A stretch of 64,000 bases of DNA from Rickettsiales bacterium (GCA_027485855.1 JAIXQD010000001.1:124001-188000), one strand, 5' to 3'; counted from the stretch's first letter, positions 46,331 to 54,709 are shown. Notes: generated from the sequence alone by a model not told the origin. A program made the numbers and translations.

Positions 46331-48130
46331 ATGAGCCAATTACAGACCAAACCGCCATCTTCCAGTTGGGTGCTTGTACGCCGCTTGCTGCGCGATTATC
46401 TGCGCCCGCATCTGCGTCTGCTCTTTTGGGCGCTGCTGTTTATGCTTTTGGCAGCCGCCATGACTGGGGCTTTAGCAAAACTCATGGAACCGGTGATAGA
46501 TCAAGTTTTTGCAGCGCAAAACCGTGAGCAATTATGGCTGGTGGCAGCGATGGTGCTGGGAGCATTTACGCTGCGTGGTTTTGCCACTTATGGCCATGCG
46601 TTGGTGGTGAATAGTATGGGGCAGCGCATTGTGGCCACCATTCAAAGCCAGCTTTATGGCCATTTATTGCATGCCGATTTGGCCTTTTTTCATGCGCATG
46701 CGGCAGGACAGCTGCAATCGCGCCTCATCAATGATGTGGGGGTCATGCGCCAAGCGGTGGCCGAGTGCCTTACCAGCATGGGCAAAAGCACGCTGACCTT
46801 AATTTTTCTGGTCGGCGTGATGTTTTATCAAGATTGGCTTTTGGCCAGTGCGGCTTTTGTGGTGTTTCCGCTGGCGGCATTTTATGTGGCTAAAATGGGT
46901 AAAAAGCTGCGGCGCAATGCTAATCATATTCAGCAAGAGGTGGGTAATTTAACCGCGCGCCTCACTGAGAGCTTTCAAAGTGTCAGGCACATTAAAGCTT
47001 TTGGCGGCGAAGCCTATGAGCAGCAGCGCACCGGCAAGCTTATTCAGCACATCACCGCGCTGGCCATGAAAGGCTTTCGCATTTCGGCTTTGCTTAATCC
47101 GGTGAGTGAGATTTTATCGGGCATTGCCATTGTTACGGTGATTGTTTATGGCGGCTTGCAGGTGATGGAAGGCGTGCGCACGCCAGGAGCATTATTTTCT
47201 TTTATCACCGCATTTTTACTGGCCTATGAGCCGATGAAGCGCTTGGCCAAAGTTAATGCGCAGCTGCAAGCAGGTTTGGCCTCGGCCGAACGAGTGTTTG
47301 CCGTGTTAGATTTGCCCGCACAAATTGTTGATGCACCACAAGCACAACAACTGCATTTAACCGATGCCAGTATCACCTTGCGTAACGTCGATTTTTGTTA
47401 TGCCGATGGTACCAAAGCTTTAAGTGCGGTCAATATTACTGTGCCCGCGGGTAAAATGGTGGCTTTGGTTGGTGCATCGGGCGCAGGCAAAAGCACCATC
47501 CTTAATCTTATCCCCCGATTTTTTGATGTAAGCGCGGGCGAGGTTTTGCTGGGTCAAAAAGATGGGGGCCAGCAAGATGGGGGTCAAAAAGATATACGCA
47601 CCGTTACTTTAAGCAGTCTGCGTGCGGCCATGGCGCTGGTCAGCCAGGAAGTGGCCATGTTTGATGACAGTATTCGTGCCAATATTGCCTATGGCAAATT
47701 CACCGCCAGCGAGGACGAAATTATCGCCGCCGCCAAAGCCGCACAAGCGCATGATTTTATCATACAGCTGCCGCAAGCCTATGACACAATAGTTGGTGAG
47801 TTTGGCGTGAGGCTTTCGGGCGGGCAGCGTCAGCGTATTGCTATTGCGCGCGCCATTTTGCGTAATGCACCTATTTTGCTGCTCGATGAAGCCACCAGTG
47901 CGTTGGATAATGACAGCGAACGCGCCGTGCAAGCGGCATTAAAAGCTTTGCGGGCGCAGCGCACCACTTTGGTGGTGGCGCATCGATTATCGAGCATTAT
48001 CGATTCAGATTGGATTTATGTGTTAGAAAATGGCGCGGTGATAGAGCAGGGCACGCATAATAGCCTATTGCAGCAGCATGGACTTTACGCCCGTCTTTAT
48101 GGGCAAGAGCAGCAAGCGGGGGCCGCATGA
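46331..48130 (+). CDS. msbA: MsbA-like lipid A/phospholipid ABC exporter with a repeat insertion
   Basis: A 599-residue half-size exporter that flips lipid A core or phospholipids across the inner membrane. Six membrane helices are followed by an ATPase domain with Walker A LVGASGAGKSTILNLI, signature LSGGQRQRIAIARAIL, Walker B ILLLDEATSALD and the H-loop VVAHRLSSI. Between Walker A and the Q-loop (about residues 408-421) it has GQKDGGQQDGGQKDIR where relatives have a short GQDIR turn, an insertion of two 5-residue units encoded by 15-bp repeats. It overlaps the next gene by 4 bp. Confidence 0.9.
   Translation: MSQLQTKPPSSSWVLVRRLLRDYLRPHLRLLFWALLFMLLAAAMTGALAKLMEPVIDQVFAAQNREQLWLVAAMVLGAFTLRGFATYGHALVVNSMGQRIVATIQSQLYGHLLHADLAFFHAHAAGQLQSRLINDVGVMRQAVAECLTSMGKSTLTLIFLVGVMFYQDWLLASAAFVVFPLAAFYVAKMGKKLRRNANHIQQEVGNLTARLTESFQSVRHIKAFGGEAYEQQRTGKLIQHITALAMKGFRISALLNPVSEILSGIAIVTVIVYGGLQVMEGVRTPGALFSFITAFLLAYEPMKRLAKVNAQLQAGLASAERVFAVLDLPAQIVDAPQAQQLHLTDASITLRNVDFCYADGTKALSAVNITVPAGKMVALVGASGAGKSTILNLIPRFFDVSAGEVLLGQKDGGQQDGGQKDIRTVTLSSLRAAMALVSQEVAMFDDSIRANIAYGKFTASEDEIIAAAKAAQAHDFIIQLPQAYDTIVGEFGVRLSGGQRQRIAIARAILRNAPILLLDEATSALDNDSERAVQAALKALRAQRTTLVVAHRLSSIIDSDWIYVLENGAVIEQGTHNSLLQQHGLYARLYGQEQQAGAA
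47552..47594 (+). repeat. 15-bp repeats inside the msbA ATPase domain
   Basis: GGTCAAAAAGATGGG, GGCCAGCAAGATGGG and GGTCAAAAAGAT follow one another at a 15-bp period, encoding GQKDG, GQQDG and GQKD in frame. Confidence 0.92.
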
Positions 48131-48981
48131 GCCGCACCATGCTCTATATTATTGCGGCACTGCTTGGCTATGTTTTATTGCTTTCGGTTTTAACGGTGGC
48201 GCAGCGCTCGCTGATTTATTTTCCGGGTAAGGTCATGCCCGATGCCGAGGCGCTGGGCTTGCCTGAAATGCGCGAAGTCAGTTTGCCGGTTTCGTCTGAT
48301 GCTGTGGTAAAAAGCTGGTATGCGCCGCCGCGTCAAAGCGCGGGCTATGTTGTGATTGTTTTTCAAGGCAATGCCGGCACCATTGCTGATCGTGCATTTA
48401 AAGCGCGGCTTTTATTAGATGATGGCTATGGCGTGATGCTGGTTGGCTATAGCGGCTATGGCGGCAATGGCGGCAAACCCAGCGAACAAGCACTATATAA
48501 TGATGCGCGGGCTGCCGTTGATTATTTGCTGAATAATGGCGTGAATAGCCAGCAATTAGTGCTTTTAGGCGAAAGTTTGGGCGCGGCCATGGCCATAGAA
48601 ATTGCCCAACAGCAGGCCGTGGCCAAAGAGCCTGTTGCAGCAGTTATTTTAGAAGCACCCTTTAATAATTTGGCCGATACGGCGATTGCGCATTACCCAT
48701 TTTTGCCGGTGCGCTGGCTATTATGGGATAAATATGAGAGCGATAAAAAAGTTGCCTCAATCGGCACCATGCTTTTAACCATCATCGGCGGGCAAGACCA
48801 AACTGTGCCCAATATTTTATCCGAAAAATTATTTGCCGCCGCCGCACCACCCAAGCGCATTTATCGTCTGCCACAGGCCGCACATAATGATTTATATGCC
48901 TATGGCGCAGCCGATATTGTTTTAGGCTTGCTGGCCAGTTTGCCGCCTTTGGCCATAGCCGCTGAAACCCCGCAGAAATAA
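48127..48981 (+). CDS. Membrane-anchored alpha/beta hydrolase (BEM46/ABHD13-like)
   Basis: A 284-residue serine hydrolase with an N-terminal membrane anchor (MLYIIAALLGYVLLLSVLTVA) and RSLIYFPG. The oxyanion region is VIVFQGNAGTIADR, the nucleophile LLGESLGAAMAIE (G-E-S-L-G), the acid GGQDQTVP and the histidine AAHNDLY. The active site faces the periplasm if the anchor is N-in. The substrate is unknown. It is coupled to msbA by a 4-bp overlap, hinting at a lipid-related role. Confidence 0.85.
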   Translation: MSRTMLYIIAALLGYVLLLSVLTVAQRSLIYFPGKVMPDAEALGLPEMREVSLPVSSDAVVKSWYAPPRQSAGYVVIVFQGNAGTIADRAFKARLLLDDGYGVMLVGYSGYGGNGGKPSEQALYNDARAAVDYLLNNGVNSQQLVLLGESLGAAMAIEIAQQQAVAKEPVAAVILEAPFNNLADTAIAHYPFLPVRWLLWDKYESDKKVASIGTMLLTIIGGQDQTVPNILSEKLFAAAAPPKRIYRLPQAAHNDLYAYGAADIVLGLLASLPPLAIAAETPQK

Positions 48982-48994
48982 GAAAGGTTTTTTT

Positions 48995-49495
48995 ATGCTT
49001 CGTTTGCGTGTCGTATTTTTGGCATTTATTGCGGCATTTATTTCTTTGGGGCTTACAGCCTGTGGCAGCGAAGATAAGGTGCAGCTTTTACCAAGAGAAG
49101 AGCTATTGATTGTCACCCGTGACGGCACGGCGCATAATTTTATGGTGGAGATGGCGCTCACCCCTGCGCAACAGGCACGGGGCCTCATGTATCGCACGGC
49201 CTTGGCGCCGATGAGCGGCATGCTTTTTCCCAAAGATCCGCCAGAGCCAGTGAGCTTTTGGATGCATAATACTTATATCCCGCTTGATTTGCTGTTTATT
49301 CGGGCGGATGGGCTGATTGCCGGCATTCAAACCGGCCGCCCGCTTGACCCAACCCCAATTACTTCGCCTGGTGCGGTGGCCGCAGTGCTTGAAATTGCCG
49401 GCGGTGAAGCTGAGCGTTTAGGCATTTTTCCGGGCGATATGGTCAAACACCCGTTTTTTCAGCCCCCCCAAACACCGCAAGAGACACCCCAATAA
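48995..49495 (+). CDS. DUF192 lipoprotein
   Basis: A 166-residue protein with a lipoprotein signal (lipobox LTAC) and a DUF192 beta-barrel domain: FMVEMALTPAQQARGLMYRTAL, SGMLFPKDPPEPVSFWMHNTYIPLDLLFI and VLEIAGGEAERLGIFPGD. Its function is unknown. It follows the hydrolase gene by 13 bp. The stop region is repeated twice with variation (separate entry). Confidence 0.88.
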   Translation: MLRLRVVFLAFIAAFISLGLTACGSEDKVQLLPREELLIVTRDGTAHNFMVEMALTPAQQARGLMYRTALAPMSGMLFPKDPPEPVSFWMHNTYIPLDLLFIRADGLIAGIQTGRPLDPTPITSPGAVAAVLEIAGGEAERLGIFPGDMVKHPFFQPPQTPQETPQ

Positions 49496-49522
49496 TGGCC
49501 TAATAACAGCCCAAAAATAACC
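49487..49522 (+). repeat. Degenerate repeats over the DUF192 stop
   Basis: CCCCAATAATGG (with the TAA stop), CCTAATAACAG and CCCAAAAATAACC follow each other at 11-12 bp; each contains TAA. Confidence 0.65.
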
Positions 49523-49608
49523 GCCATTATAGTAATCGTCATGGGGCCAAATTTTGTTTTAAGTTCTGCTTGCTCAAGTGCCGTCAAAGTCCTATTTTGT
49601 TGCTTAGT

Positions 49609-49685
49609 CGGGGCGTGGCGCAGTCTGGTAGCGCGCTAGTTTTGGGTACTAGAGGCCCCCGGTTCGAATCCGGGCGCCCCGACCA
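49609..49685 (+). tRNA. tRNA-Pro (TGG)
   Basis: Acceptor stem CGGGGCG / CGCCCCG, anticodon loop TTTGGGT with TGG, T-loop GGTTCGAATCC and an encoded CCA. A second proline isoacceptor beside the GGG gene at 26.3 kb. Confidence 0.97.
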
Positions 49686-49737
49686 TTGTTTTTGTTAAAT
49701 CCCTCCTGCTTTACGCTCAAAAAAAGAGACCGCTAAA

Positions 49738-50049
49738 ATGGCCCCCCCAAATGAATATCTGGTGTCGTTGCACCGAGAAAATCTGCAGCAAAATAAACTG
49801 GATTTTGTCGCGCGCTTTCATGCGTTATCTTTGCAATATCGCTCTAATCCGTTGCCGAAAATTTTATATGTCGGCGAGGGGCATTCCAGCTTGGTTCTTA
49901 TTGTCTGCGATACTGAATTTTTAAAGCATTTGCAAAAATTGCCCATGGTACGCTTGGTAGAGAACAATAAATATTTTGTGCCGCAGCATTTTGCACCAAA
50001 ATTGCCACCCAGAACTCCGCCAGCTGACCCTTTCGCCGACCCGCGCTAA
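49738..50049 (+). CDS. Small soluble protein of unknown function
   Basis: A 103-residue protein I do not recognise. A helical first half (YLVSLHRENLQQNKLDFVARFHAL) is followed by a beta-rich segment (KILYVGEGHSSLVLIVCDTEF, MVRLVENNKYFVPQ) and a proline-rich tail. The codon use is like the neighbours. It lies between tRNA-Pro(TGG) and the complex I subunit gene. It has no signal peptide or membrane helix. No clear ribosome site is visible, so the start is uncertain. Confidence 0.65.
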   Translation: MAPPNEYLVSLHRENLQQNKLDFVARFHALSLQYRSNPLPKILYVGEGHSSLVLIVCDTEFLKHLQKLPMVRLVENNKYFVPQHFAPKLPPRTPPADPFADPR

Positions 50050-50110
50050 ATCTACCGATAGGCCGTAACTGCCTTTTGCGCTGCAGCGTATTTTGCGTTA
50101 TAGTGCCGCT

Positions 50111-50476
50111 ATGAATCGGCCTCTTTCAGTGCGTATTTTTCAGCCTGCTAAAACCACCATGCAATCGGGTCGTGGTAAAACGCATTATTGGCTGATTGAG
50201 CCAGAATTATTGTCGCCGCGCACGCCAGAGCCACTCATGGGTTGGACACAAGCCAGCGATACACTTATGCAATTGCTTTATCGTTTGCGCTTTGACACAG
50301 AAGCGCAGGCCATTGCCTTTGCGCAAAGCAAGGGCTGGAACTATACGCTGATACAGCCACAGCAGCGCCGCACGCAGCCGCGTAATTATCTTGATAATTT
50401 CCGCTATCAACCCACAGCCGCGGCATTGGGTCGGGGGGATGGCCAAAGCAAGGATAGTCAGAGTAAAGATGGTTAA
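50111..50476 (+). CDS. Complex I 18 kDa accessory subunit (NDUFS4 type)
   Basis: A 121-residue homologue of NDUFS4 (ETC_C1 family), an accessory subunit on the matrix arm of NADH:quinone oxidoreductase found in mitochondria and alphaproteobacteria. Core motifs are VRIFQPAKTTMQSGRGKTHYW, LMGWTQASDTLMQL, FDTEAQAIAFAQSKGWNY and NYLDNFRY. The C-terminus continues with DGQSK DSQSK DG, from 15-bp repeats that go on past the TAA. The ATG (MNRPLSV) is chosen over an in-frame TTG six codons upstream. Confidence 0.9.
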   Translation: MNRPLSVRIFQPAKTTMQSGRGKTHYWLIEPELLSPRTPEPLMGWTQASDTLMQLLYRLRFDTEAQAIAFAQSKGWNYTLIQPQQRRTQPRNYLDNFRYQPTAAALGRGDGQSKDSQSKDG

Positions 50477-50500
50477 GTCAGTCATGATGGTTAAGTGATT
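50438..50500 (+). repeat. Repeats crossing the stop of the complex I subunit gene
   Basis: Four units begin at GATGGCCAAAGCAAG, GATAGTCAGAGTAAA, GATGGTTAAGTCAGTCAT and GATGGTTAAGTGATT (periods 15, 15 and 18). The first two are coding, the third holds the TAA stop, and the fourth repeats GGTTAAGT outside the gene. Confidence 0.92.
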
Positions 50501-50564
50501 GCGGATATTTTTGGGCGATTATTTGGCGAGTTTATTGGGCAAGGTTAGCCCAAGATTTAGATCT

Positions 50565-50641
50565 GACTCCGTAGCTCAGCTGGATAGAGCAGCCGCCTTC
50601 TAAGCGGCAGGTCGCAGGTTCGAATCCTGCCGGAGTCGCCA
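50565..50641 (+). tRNA. tRNA-Arg (TCT)
   Basis: Acceptor stem GACTCCG / CGGAGTC, anticodon loop CTTCTAA with TCT, T-loop GGTTCGAATCC and an encoded CCA. The last eight bases and the T5 tract behind them are duplicated directly downstream (separate entry). Confidence 0.97.
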
Positions 50642-50660
50642 TTTTTAAGTCGCCATTTTT
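50634..50660 (+). repeat. Duplicated 3' end of tRNA-Arg with its T-run
   Basis: AGTCGCCATTTTT occurs twice at a 14-bp period. The first copy contains the 3' acceptor strand, CCA and T5; the second is an exact copy in the spacer. Confidence 0.95.
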
Positions 50661-50731
50661 GGGCCAATAAAATTATTAGGCTTATAGAAGTTAGACTTTA
50701 GATTTTACCACACCAGACCATAGGATTTTCT

Positions 50732-51355
50732 ATGCAGTTTTTTGAAAGCTTTCTGGCTAGCTTCGTTACTTTATTTGTTATTGTCGATCCATTAGGCACA
50801 GCGGCTGTGTTTGTTGGCCTGACTATTGCGGTTACGCAAGTTGAGCAGCGACAAATTGCCAAAAGAGCCAGCCTGATTTCTTTGGGGCTGATGCTGGCTT
50901 TTGCCACTTTTGGCGCGGCTTTTATCAATTTGCTGGGCGTGACTTTGCCGGCCTTTCAAGCGGGTGGTGGCTTGCTGTTATTCTGGACGGCCTTTCGTAT
51001 GGTGATGGGCGCGCATGATACGCAAAATGGCGGCGAAAGTGTTTATCGCGGCGATAGTGACCTTGCGGTTTTTCCCTTGGCCATTCCGTTGCTGTGCGGC
51101 CCTGGTTGTATGACTGCGGTAATTTTGTTAAGCAAAGAAACGGCAAACATCGCCGATACGGCCAGCCTCTATAGCGCCATTATTGCTGTGCAGCTAACCG
51201 CTTTTATCTGCCTTTATTATGCGGGCCATATTTTTAAGTTTGTCAGCAAAACCGGCGTAGCTTTGGTGGCGCGCGTATTTGGTGTGGTGCTGGCCGCTAT
51301 GGCTGTGCAGTTTTTTGTATCGGGCGTTTATGGGTTGGTGCAGGCCAGCCCATAA
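50732..51355 (+). CDS. MarC-family integral membrane protein
   Basis: A 207-residue protein with six membrane helices, matching the MarC/UPF0056 family of unknown function. FVTLFVIVDPLGTAAVFVGLT, LLGVTLPAFQAGGGLLLFW, AVFPLAIPLLCGPGCMTAVILL and the end VARVFGVVLAAMAVQFFVSGVYGL are the conserved stretches. It is a single gene behind tRNA-Arg, convergent with a small minus-strand gene. Confidence 0.9.
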   Translation: MQFFESFLASFVTLFVIVDPLGTAAVFVGLTIAVTQVEQRQIAKRASLISLGLMLAFATFGAAFINLLGVTLPAFQAGGGLLLFWTAFRMVMGAHDTQNGGESVYRGDSDLAVFPLAIPLLCGPGCMTAVILLSKETANIADTASLYSAIIAVQLTAFICLYYAGHIFKFVSKTGVALVARVFGVVLAAMAVQFFVSGVYGLVQASP

Positions 51356-51370
51356 AGAGCACGCAGACAT

Positions 51371-51399
51371 AACAGCCGAGATGCTAAATCTCGGCTGTT
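51371..51399. terminator. Strong inverted repeat between convergent marC and the 85-residue gene
   Basis: A perfect 12-bp stem AACAGCCGAGAT / ATCTCGGCTGTT with a 5-nt loop. No T-run follows on either strand, so termination is likely but not typical. Its right arm is made of the same sequence as the neighbouring stop-region repeats. Confidence 0.6.
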
Positions 51400-51457
51400 A
51401 AACTCGTAGGCCTAAATCTCGTAAGCTTAAATCTCGCCAGCACTAAATCTCGTAAGC
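51384..51457 (-). repeat. Five copies of a stop-codon unit at the end of the 85-residue gene
   Basis: On the minus strand GCTTACGAGATTTAG contains the last codons and TAG stop. It is followed by TGCTGGCGAGATTTAA, an exact GCTTACGAGATTTAG, GCCTACGAGTTTAA and CAGCCGAGATTTAG. All five copies end in a stop triplet. Confidence 0.95.
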
Positions 51458-51700
51458 CTGCGCTTCGGGCAGGGGCGTACGGGCGGCCCGAGCCGAGCTG
51501 GGCTTAAGCTGGCTGATATAGGTCATGGTTTGCTGCCACACGCGGTGTAGCTCGGTATCACCCATGCGCTCGGCGTGTGCGGCATGTTCGGCCGCCTTGC
51601 CCAAAGCCATGCGGCCATGTAGCCCAAGCAATAAACTGCCCAAAGCCCAATAATCATGGGCTCTATCGACCATTTCGGCGCTGCGGGGAAGTTGCGTCAT
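51443..51700 (-). CDS. Small helical protein of unknown function
   Basis: An 85-residue soluble protein (MTQLPRSAEMVDRAHDYWALGS, then HAAHAERMGDTELHRVWQQTMTYI). It looks like a short helical bundle; I do not recognise the family. An AGGAGG ribosome site 6 bp before the ATG supports it as a real gene. The last residues (EAQAYEI) are encoded by the first unit of a five-copy repeat that repeats its stop codon. Confidence 0.8.
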   Translation of the reverse strand: MTQLPRSAEMVDRAHDYWALGSLLLGLHGRMALGKAAEHAAHAERMGDTELHRVWQQTMTYISQLKPSSARAARTPLPEAQAYEI

Positions 51701-51847
51701 GTTGGCCTCCTGTTGTTTTAACTGACCACTATAATGTCAGCAAATTTTGTGGCTTATTTTTGTCAGCTTGAGGGAAAAACTTTGACATTTAGTAAAGTTT
51801 TTATGCGTTATCGCGCCGCCACAACTTTTAGTCGTGTTGTGTGTTTG

Positions 51848-52711
51848 TTATTTTGGGGAAGTAGCGCCACCAAGAGCAATCGGCAAAGCCAGCGAGGCCA
51901 AGCCCCATTCGGCCCATGAGCCATCATATATCGCAACATGAGCACGGCCCAATTGCTGCAGTGCCAAAGCCAGAATACATGCCGTAACACCAGTGCCACA
52001 GCTGGCAATGATGGGCGCGGTAATATCAATGCCAGCCTCAGCAAAAATCTGCTTAAGCTCTACTGCTGGCCGCAATGTTTTATTGGGCTGCAACAGGCTG
52101 GCATAAGCAACATTGACACTGCCGGGTATGTGGCCGGGCAGGCGCTGTGGCCAAGGGTCGGGCTCGGCGCCAACAAAGCGGGCGGCGCTGCGTGCATCGA
52201 GCAATTGCGCTGTGGGCCCATGCAGATTAGTCAAAATCTGCTGTTTATCGGCAATAAGCTGGGGCTGAAAGCGGGCGATAAAATTGCCGCTCTGGCCAAT
52301 GCGCGGCGGCTGGTTGCTGGTGGCGCGAGCTTCAGCCAGCCATTTCGGCAGGCCGCCATCCAGCACGGCCACATTCTCATGGCCAAAAACACGCAGCATC
52401 CACCAAGCCCGCGCTGCACTAAACAAGCCCATTTGATCGTAAACCACCACGGGCTGATTTTGCCTTAAGCCAAAATGGCGCATGGCCGCAGTAAAGTCTT
52501 CGGCGTTGGGTAGCATATGCGGCAAAGGGTTATGCGCATCGCTAAGGGTTTTAATGTCAAAAAACTGTGCGCCTTGTATGTGGCAATTGGCATAAGCGAG
52601 CGCGCAGTTGGTGTTTTCGCCCGGACGCGGCAAGCTGGCATCAAACAGGCAAACATTGCCATCATCGAGCATGGCCGCAAGGTCTTGGGTGCTGATGAGG
52701 GCAGGGAGCAT
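51848..52711 (-). CDS. sseA: 3-mercaptopyruvate sulfurtransferase
   Basis: SseA moves sulfur from 3-mercaptopyruvate to thiols or cyanide. The 287-residue product has two rhodanese domains. The first is inactive (VYDQMGLFSAARAWWMLRVFGH), and the second carries the catalytic cysteine in ASCGTGVTACILA; CGTGVTA is typical for mercaptopyruvate rather than thiosulfate sulfurtransferases. The ending GSWAEWGL is also standard. It is encoded upstream of the convergent marC region, 95 bp from tRNA-Asn. Confidence 0.92.
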   Translation of the reverse strand: MLPALISTQDLAAMLDDGNVCLFDASLPRPGENTNCALAYANCHIQGAQFFDIKTLSDAHNPLPHMLPNAEDFTAAMRHFGLRQNQPVVVYDQMGLFSAARAWWMLRVFGHENVAVLDGGLPKWLAEARATSNQPPRIGQSGNFIARFQPQLIADKQQILTNLHGPTAQLLDARSAARFVGAEPDPWPQRLPGHIPGSVNVAYASLLQPNKTLRPAVELKQIFAEAGIDITAPIIASCGTGVTACILALALQQLGRAHVAIYDGSWAEWGLASLALPIALGGATSPK

Positions 52712-52726
52712 GCGACTAGTTTAGAG

Positions 52727-52761
52727 TGCAAGTTGGCTAGCTTGGACGGTATCGAACCGCC
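52727..52761 (-). repeat. Diverged copy of the tRNA-Asn 3' end and trailer
   Basis: Thirty-one of 35 positions match the 3' part of tRNA-Asn and its trailer (52799-52833), 72 bp away in the same orientation. It starts with TGCAAGTTGGCT and runs into a decayed acceptor and T-arm. Confidence 0.9.
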
Positions 52762-52805
52762 TTGCCGAAGGCGAGTGAAATAATCGGCGGTGTTTTAATG
52801 CAAGT

Positions 52806-52880
<75 letters not shown>

Positions 52881-53019
52881 ATACCAACTTGCCCTGTCCA
52901 TTTAGCAAAAAATATGCCTGTCGCCAAGGGCTTAGTTTGCCAATGGCGGGGTGGCGATAATTTTTTACTAAAAATATGCAAATATGCTATATTATTGCAA
53001 TAACTGAAGAGGTTTGCCC

Positions 53020-53637
53020 ATGCTTCCAACCGCGCAAAAGCCACTCCCTGACGATTTAGAAAAAATTGTTAAAAGACTTGCCGAACTGGTGCAGGGCTTG
53101 CCTGAGCGGCAGGCGCAGGCAGTTTTGGGTGACGAGCTAGAGCGCTTGCCAAAACAACAGCGTGACGGATTGCGTAAACTGCGCGTTGATAACCTTTTTG
53201 ACGAAAAAAACCCGATTGTTCGTTACTTCCAAGAATTTGAGCAGGGGCTTAATGCCATCAAGCGCCAAGATGACCGCTATGGCCAAGAGCTGCCACTTGA
53301 AATGCTGGTCACCCGACTTTTGGCAGAAGTGGCCGAAAATGGCCGCCGTAACCTGACCGAAGATCAGGAAGATTTAATCGATGACGGCCACAAAAAAGAC
53401 CTGCGCGATATTTTAAGCATGGTGCGTATCATTGATGGTGGTAAGCCCGTTAGCATGAAAGAGCTTAACAGCATTCTTTCGCGTGTGGCCGAAGCCAACG
53501 ATGCCGTCGATTACGATGCTGACCCCACTAACCCCGAGACACAGCGCCGTCGCGGCCTGACTTCTGCGGCAAGCCAGCATATGGCGCCATCGGCTAAGTT
53601 AAATGGGCCAGCAGGGCCAGTAGGCCTAAATTCCTAA
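53020..53637 (+). CDS. Helical protein of unknown function
   Basis: A 205-residue soluble protein, rich in charged residues and helices (LPDDLEKIVKRLAELVQGLP, RLAEVAENGRRNLTEDQEDL), ending in a flexible Ala/Pro/Gly tail. No motif is recognised. The ATG is preceded by GAAGAGG at a good distance; a TTG two codons upstream is less likely. It is the first gene of the block between tRNA-Asn and the recombinase. Codon use is like the neighbours. Its stop region partly repeats (GGCCAGTAG and GGCCAATAG). Confidence 0.75.
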   Translation: MLPTAQKPLPDDLEKIVKRLAELVQGLPERQAQAVLGDELERLPKQQRDGLRKLRVDNLFDEKNPIVRYFQEFEQGLNAIKRQDDRYGQELPLEMLVTRLLAEVAENGRRNLTEDQEDLIDDGHKKDLRDILSMVRIIDGGKPVSMKELNSILSRVAEANDAVDYDADPTNPETQRRRGLTSAASQHMAPSAKLNGPAGPVGLNS

Positions 53638-53654
53638 TGGCCAATAGCCAATAA

Positions 53655-54569
53655 CTAAGCATCAAGGCTTTCTATAAGCAGTGGCGCATAATATTGTATT
53701 TGCCGCTGCTGCCCACCTGTTTGCTTTAGTAATTTTGCCGCACATAATTTTTGTGCCAGCCGGTGTGCAGCAGCGAGACTGAGCTTTAACTGCATAGCCA
53801 TAGTTTTGCCTGATAATAAAGGCCGCTGCGCCAAACACAGCAAAATATCGGCCTTACGGGTGCGCTCGCGTTGCAGTGGGCTTGCTTGGGTAAGTCTATC
53901 GGCAAAAATTTGGAGTGTGGCAAGGCGCTGTTTTGCGCCGCTTAAATTTAAGTCTTGTTCAATATAGGGGCTATAAAGCGGCACCGGCATTTGCCAATAA
54001 ACCATGCTTAGTAGTGGTGCTAACAAAAGCAGTAAGCGTTGTTGGGCGTATGGCGCGCTCCAGTCTTTGCACTGGATGTTGCGCCATAGCGCTTGCCAGC
54101 CTTCTAGGCTGTGATTGCCATAAATTTTTGTGTGGGTGAGGCTGCTCCAAGCAATAAAATCTAGCCTTGGAGCCACTGCGGCACCACGGCTGCGCTGTGT
54201 GCCAATATCAAGCAATTGCTCAAGCGCAGCGGGTGATAGTTGTGCCAGGTTAAAATCTTTTGGGCTAAAATTTTTTGGGCTAAAATTTTTGCTGCTGGTG
54301 GTGGTGTGTTTCAGCGCCAGTTTTTCAGCCAAATCGGCGGCGGCCAAAAAATCTAAGGCGGGCCAAACTTGACGCCTCGCGGGTAGCGCCAAATGCTGAT
54401 CATAGGCCCGCAACAGCGAGAGCGCATCGCATTTTTGCTCTTCCTTGCGGGCGAGCCATAAAGCCGCCGCTAGCTGCTCATAGGCCAAAAGGGCAGGCAG
54501 CAAAGCCGAGCCTTGATACTGCAGCAATTGCAGCTGCCCATGCAAAAAACCGATATTATTTATAAACAT
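53655..54569 (-). CDS. Protein of unknown function with C-terminal winged-helix-like region
   Basis: A 304-residue protein. The helical N-terminal 60 residues (ALLPALLAYEQLAAALWLARKEE) precede a linker with KNFSP KNFSP KDFN from 15-bp repeats, and a C-terminal part RKADILLCLAQRPLLSGKTMAMQLKLSLAAAHRLAQKL that looks like a helix-turn-helix. The layout recalls the alphaproteobacterial DUF1612/HTH_13 proteins, but this is a weak match by eye. It is convergent with the preceding gene (17 bp) and divergent from the recombinase gene. Confidence 0.65.
   Translation of the reverse strand: MFINNIGFLHGQLQLLQYQGSALLPALLAYEQLAAALWLARKEEQKCDALSLLRAYDQHLALPARRQVWPALDFLAAADLAEKLALKHTTTSSKNFSPKNFSPKDFNLAQLSPAALEQLLDIGTQRSRGAAVAPRLDFIAWSSLTHTKIYGNHSLEGWQALWRNIQCKDWSAPYAQQRLLLLLAPLLSMVYWQMPVPLYSPYIEQDLNLSGAKQRLATLQIFADRLTQASPLQRERTRKADILLCLAQRPLLSGKTMAMQLKLSLAAAHRLAQKLCAAKLLKQTGGQQRQIQYYAPLLIESLDA
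54251..54295 (-). repeat. 15-bp coding repeats in the winged-helix protein
   Basis: Three units of 15 bp beginning TAAAAT on the plus strand encode the pentads around KNFSP; the first two differ by one base. Confidence 0.9.
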
Positions 54570-54709
54570 ATTAATATATTACAATAAGTTATACCAAATT
54601 AAAATAGATAATTGTATATATCTATCTCTAACCAGTGAAACTGACTTTGCCTTTATACTCCCGATAACTAATACTTATCAGGAGTAGTGGAATCAGCGCA
54701 CAATAAGCC

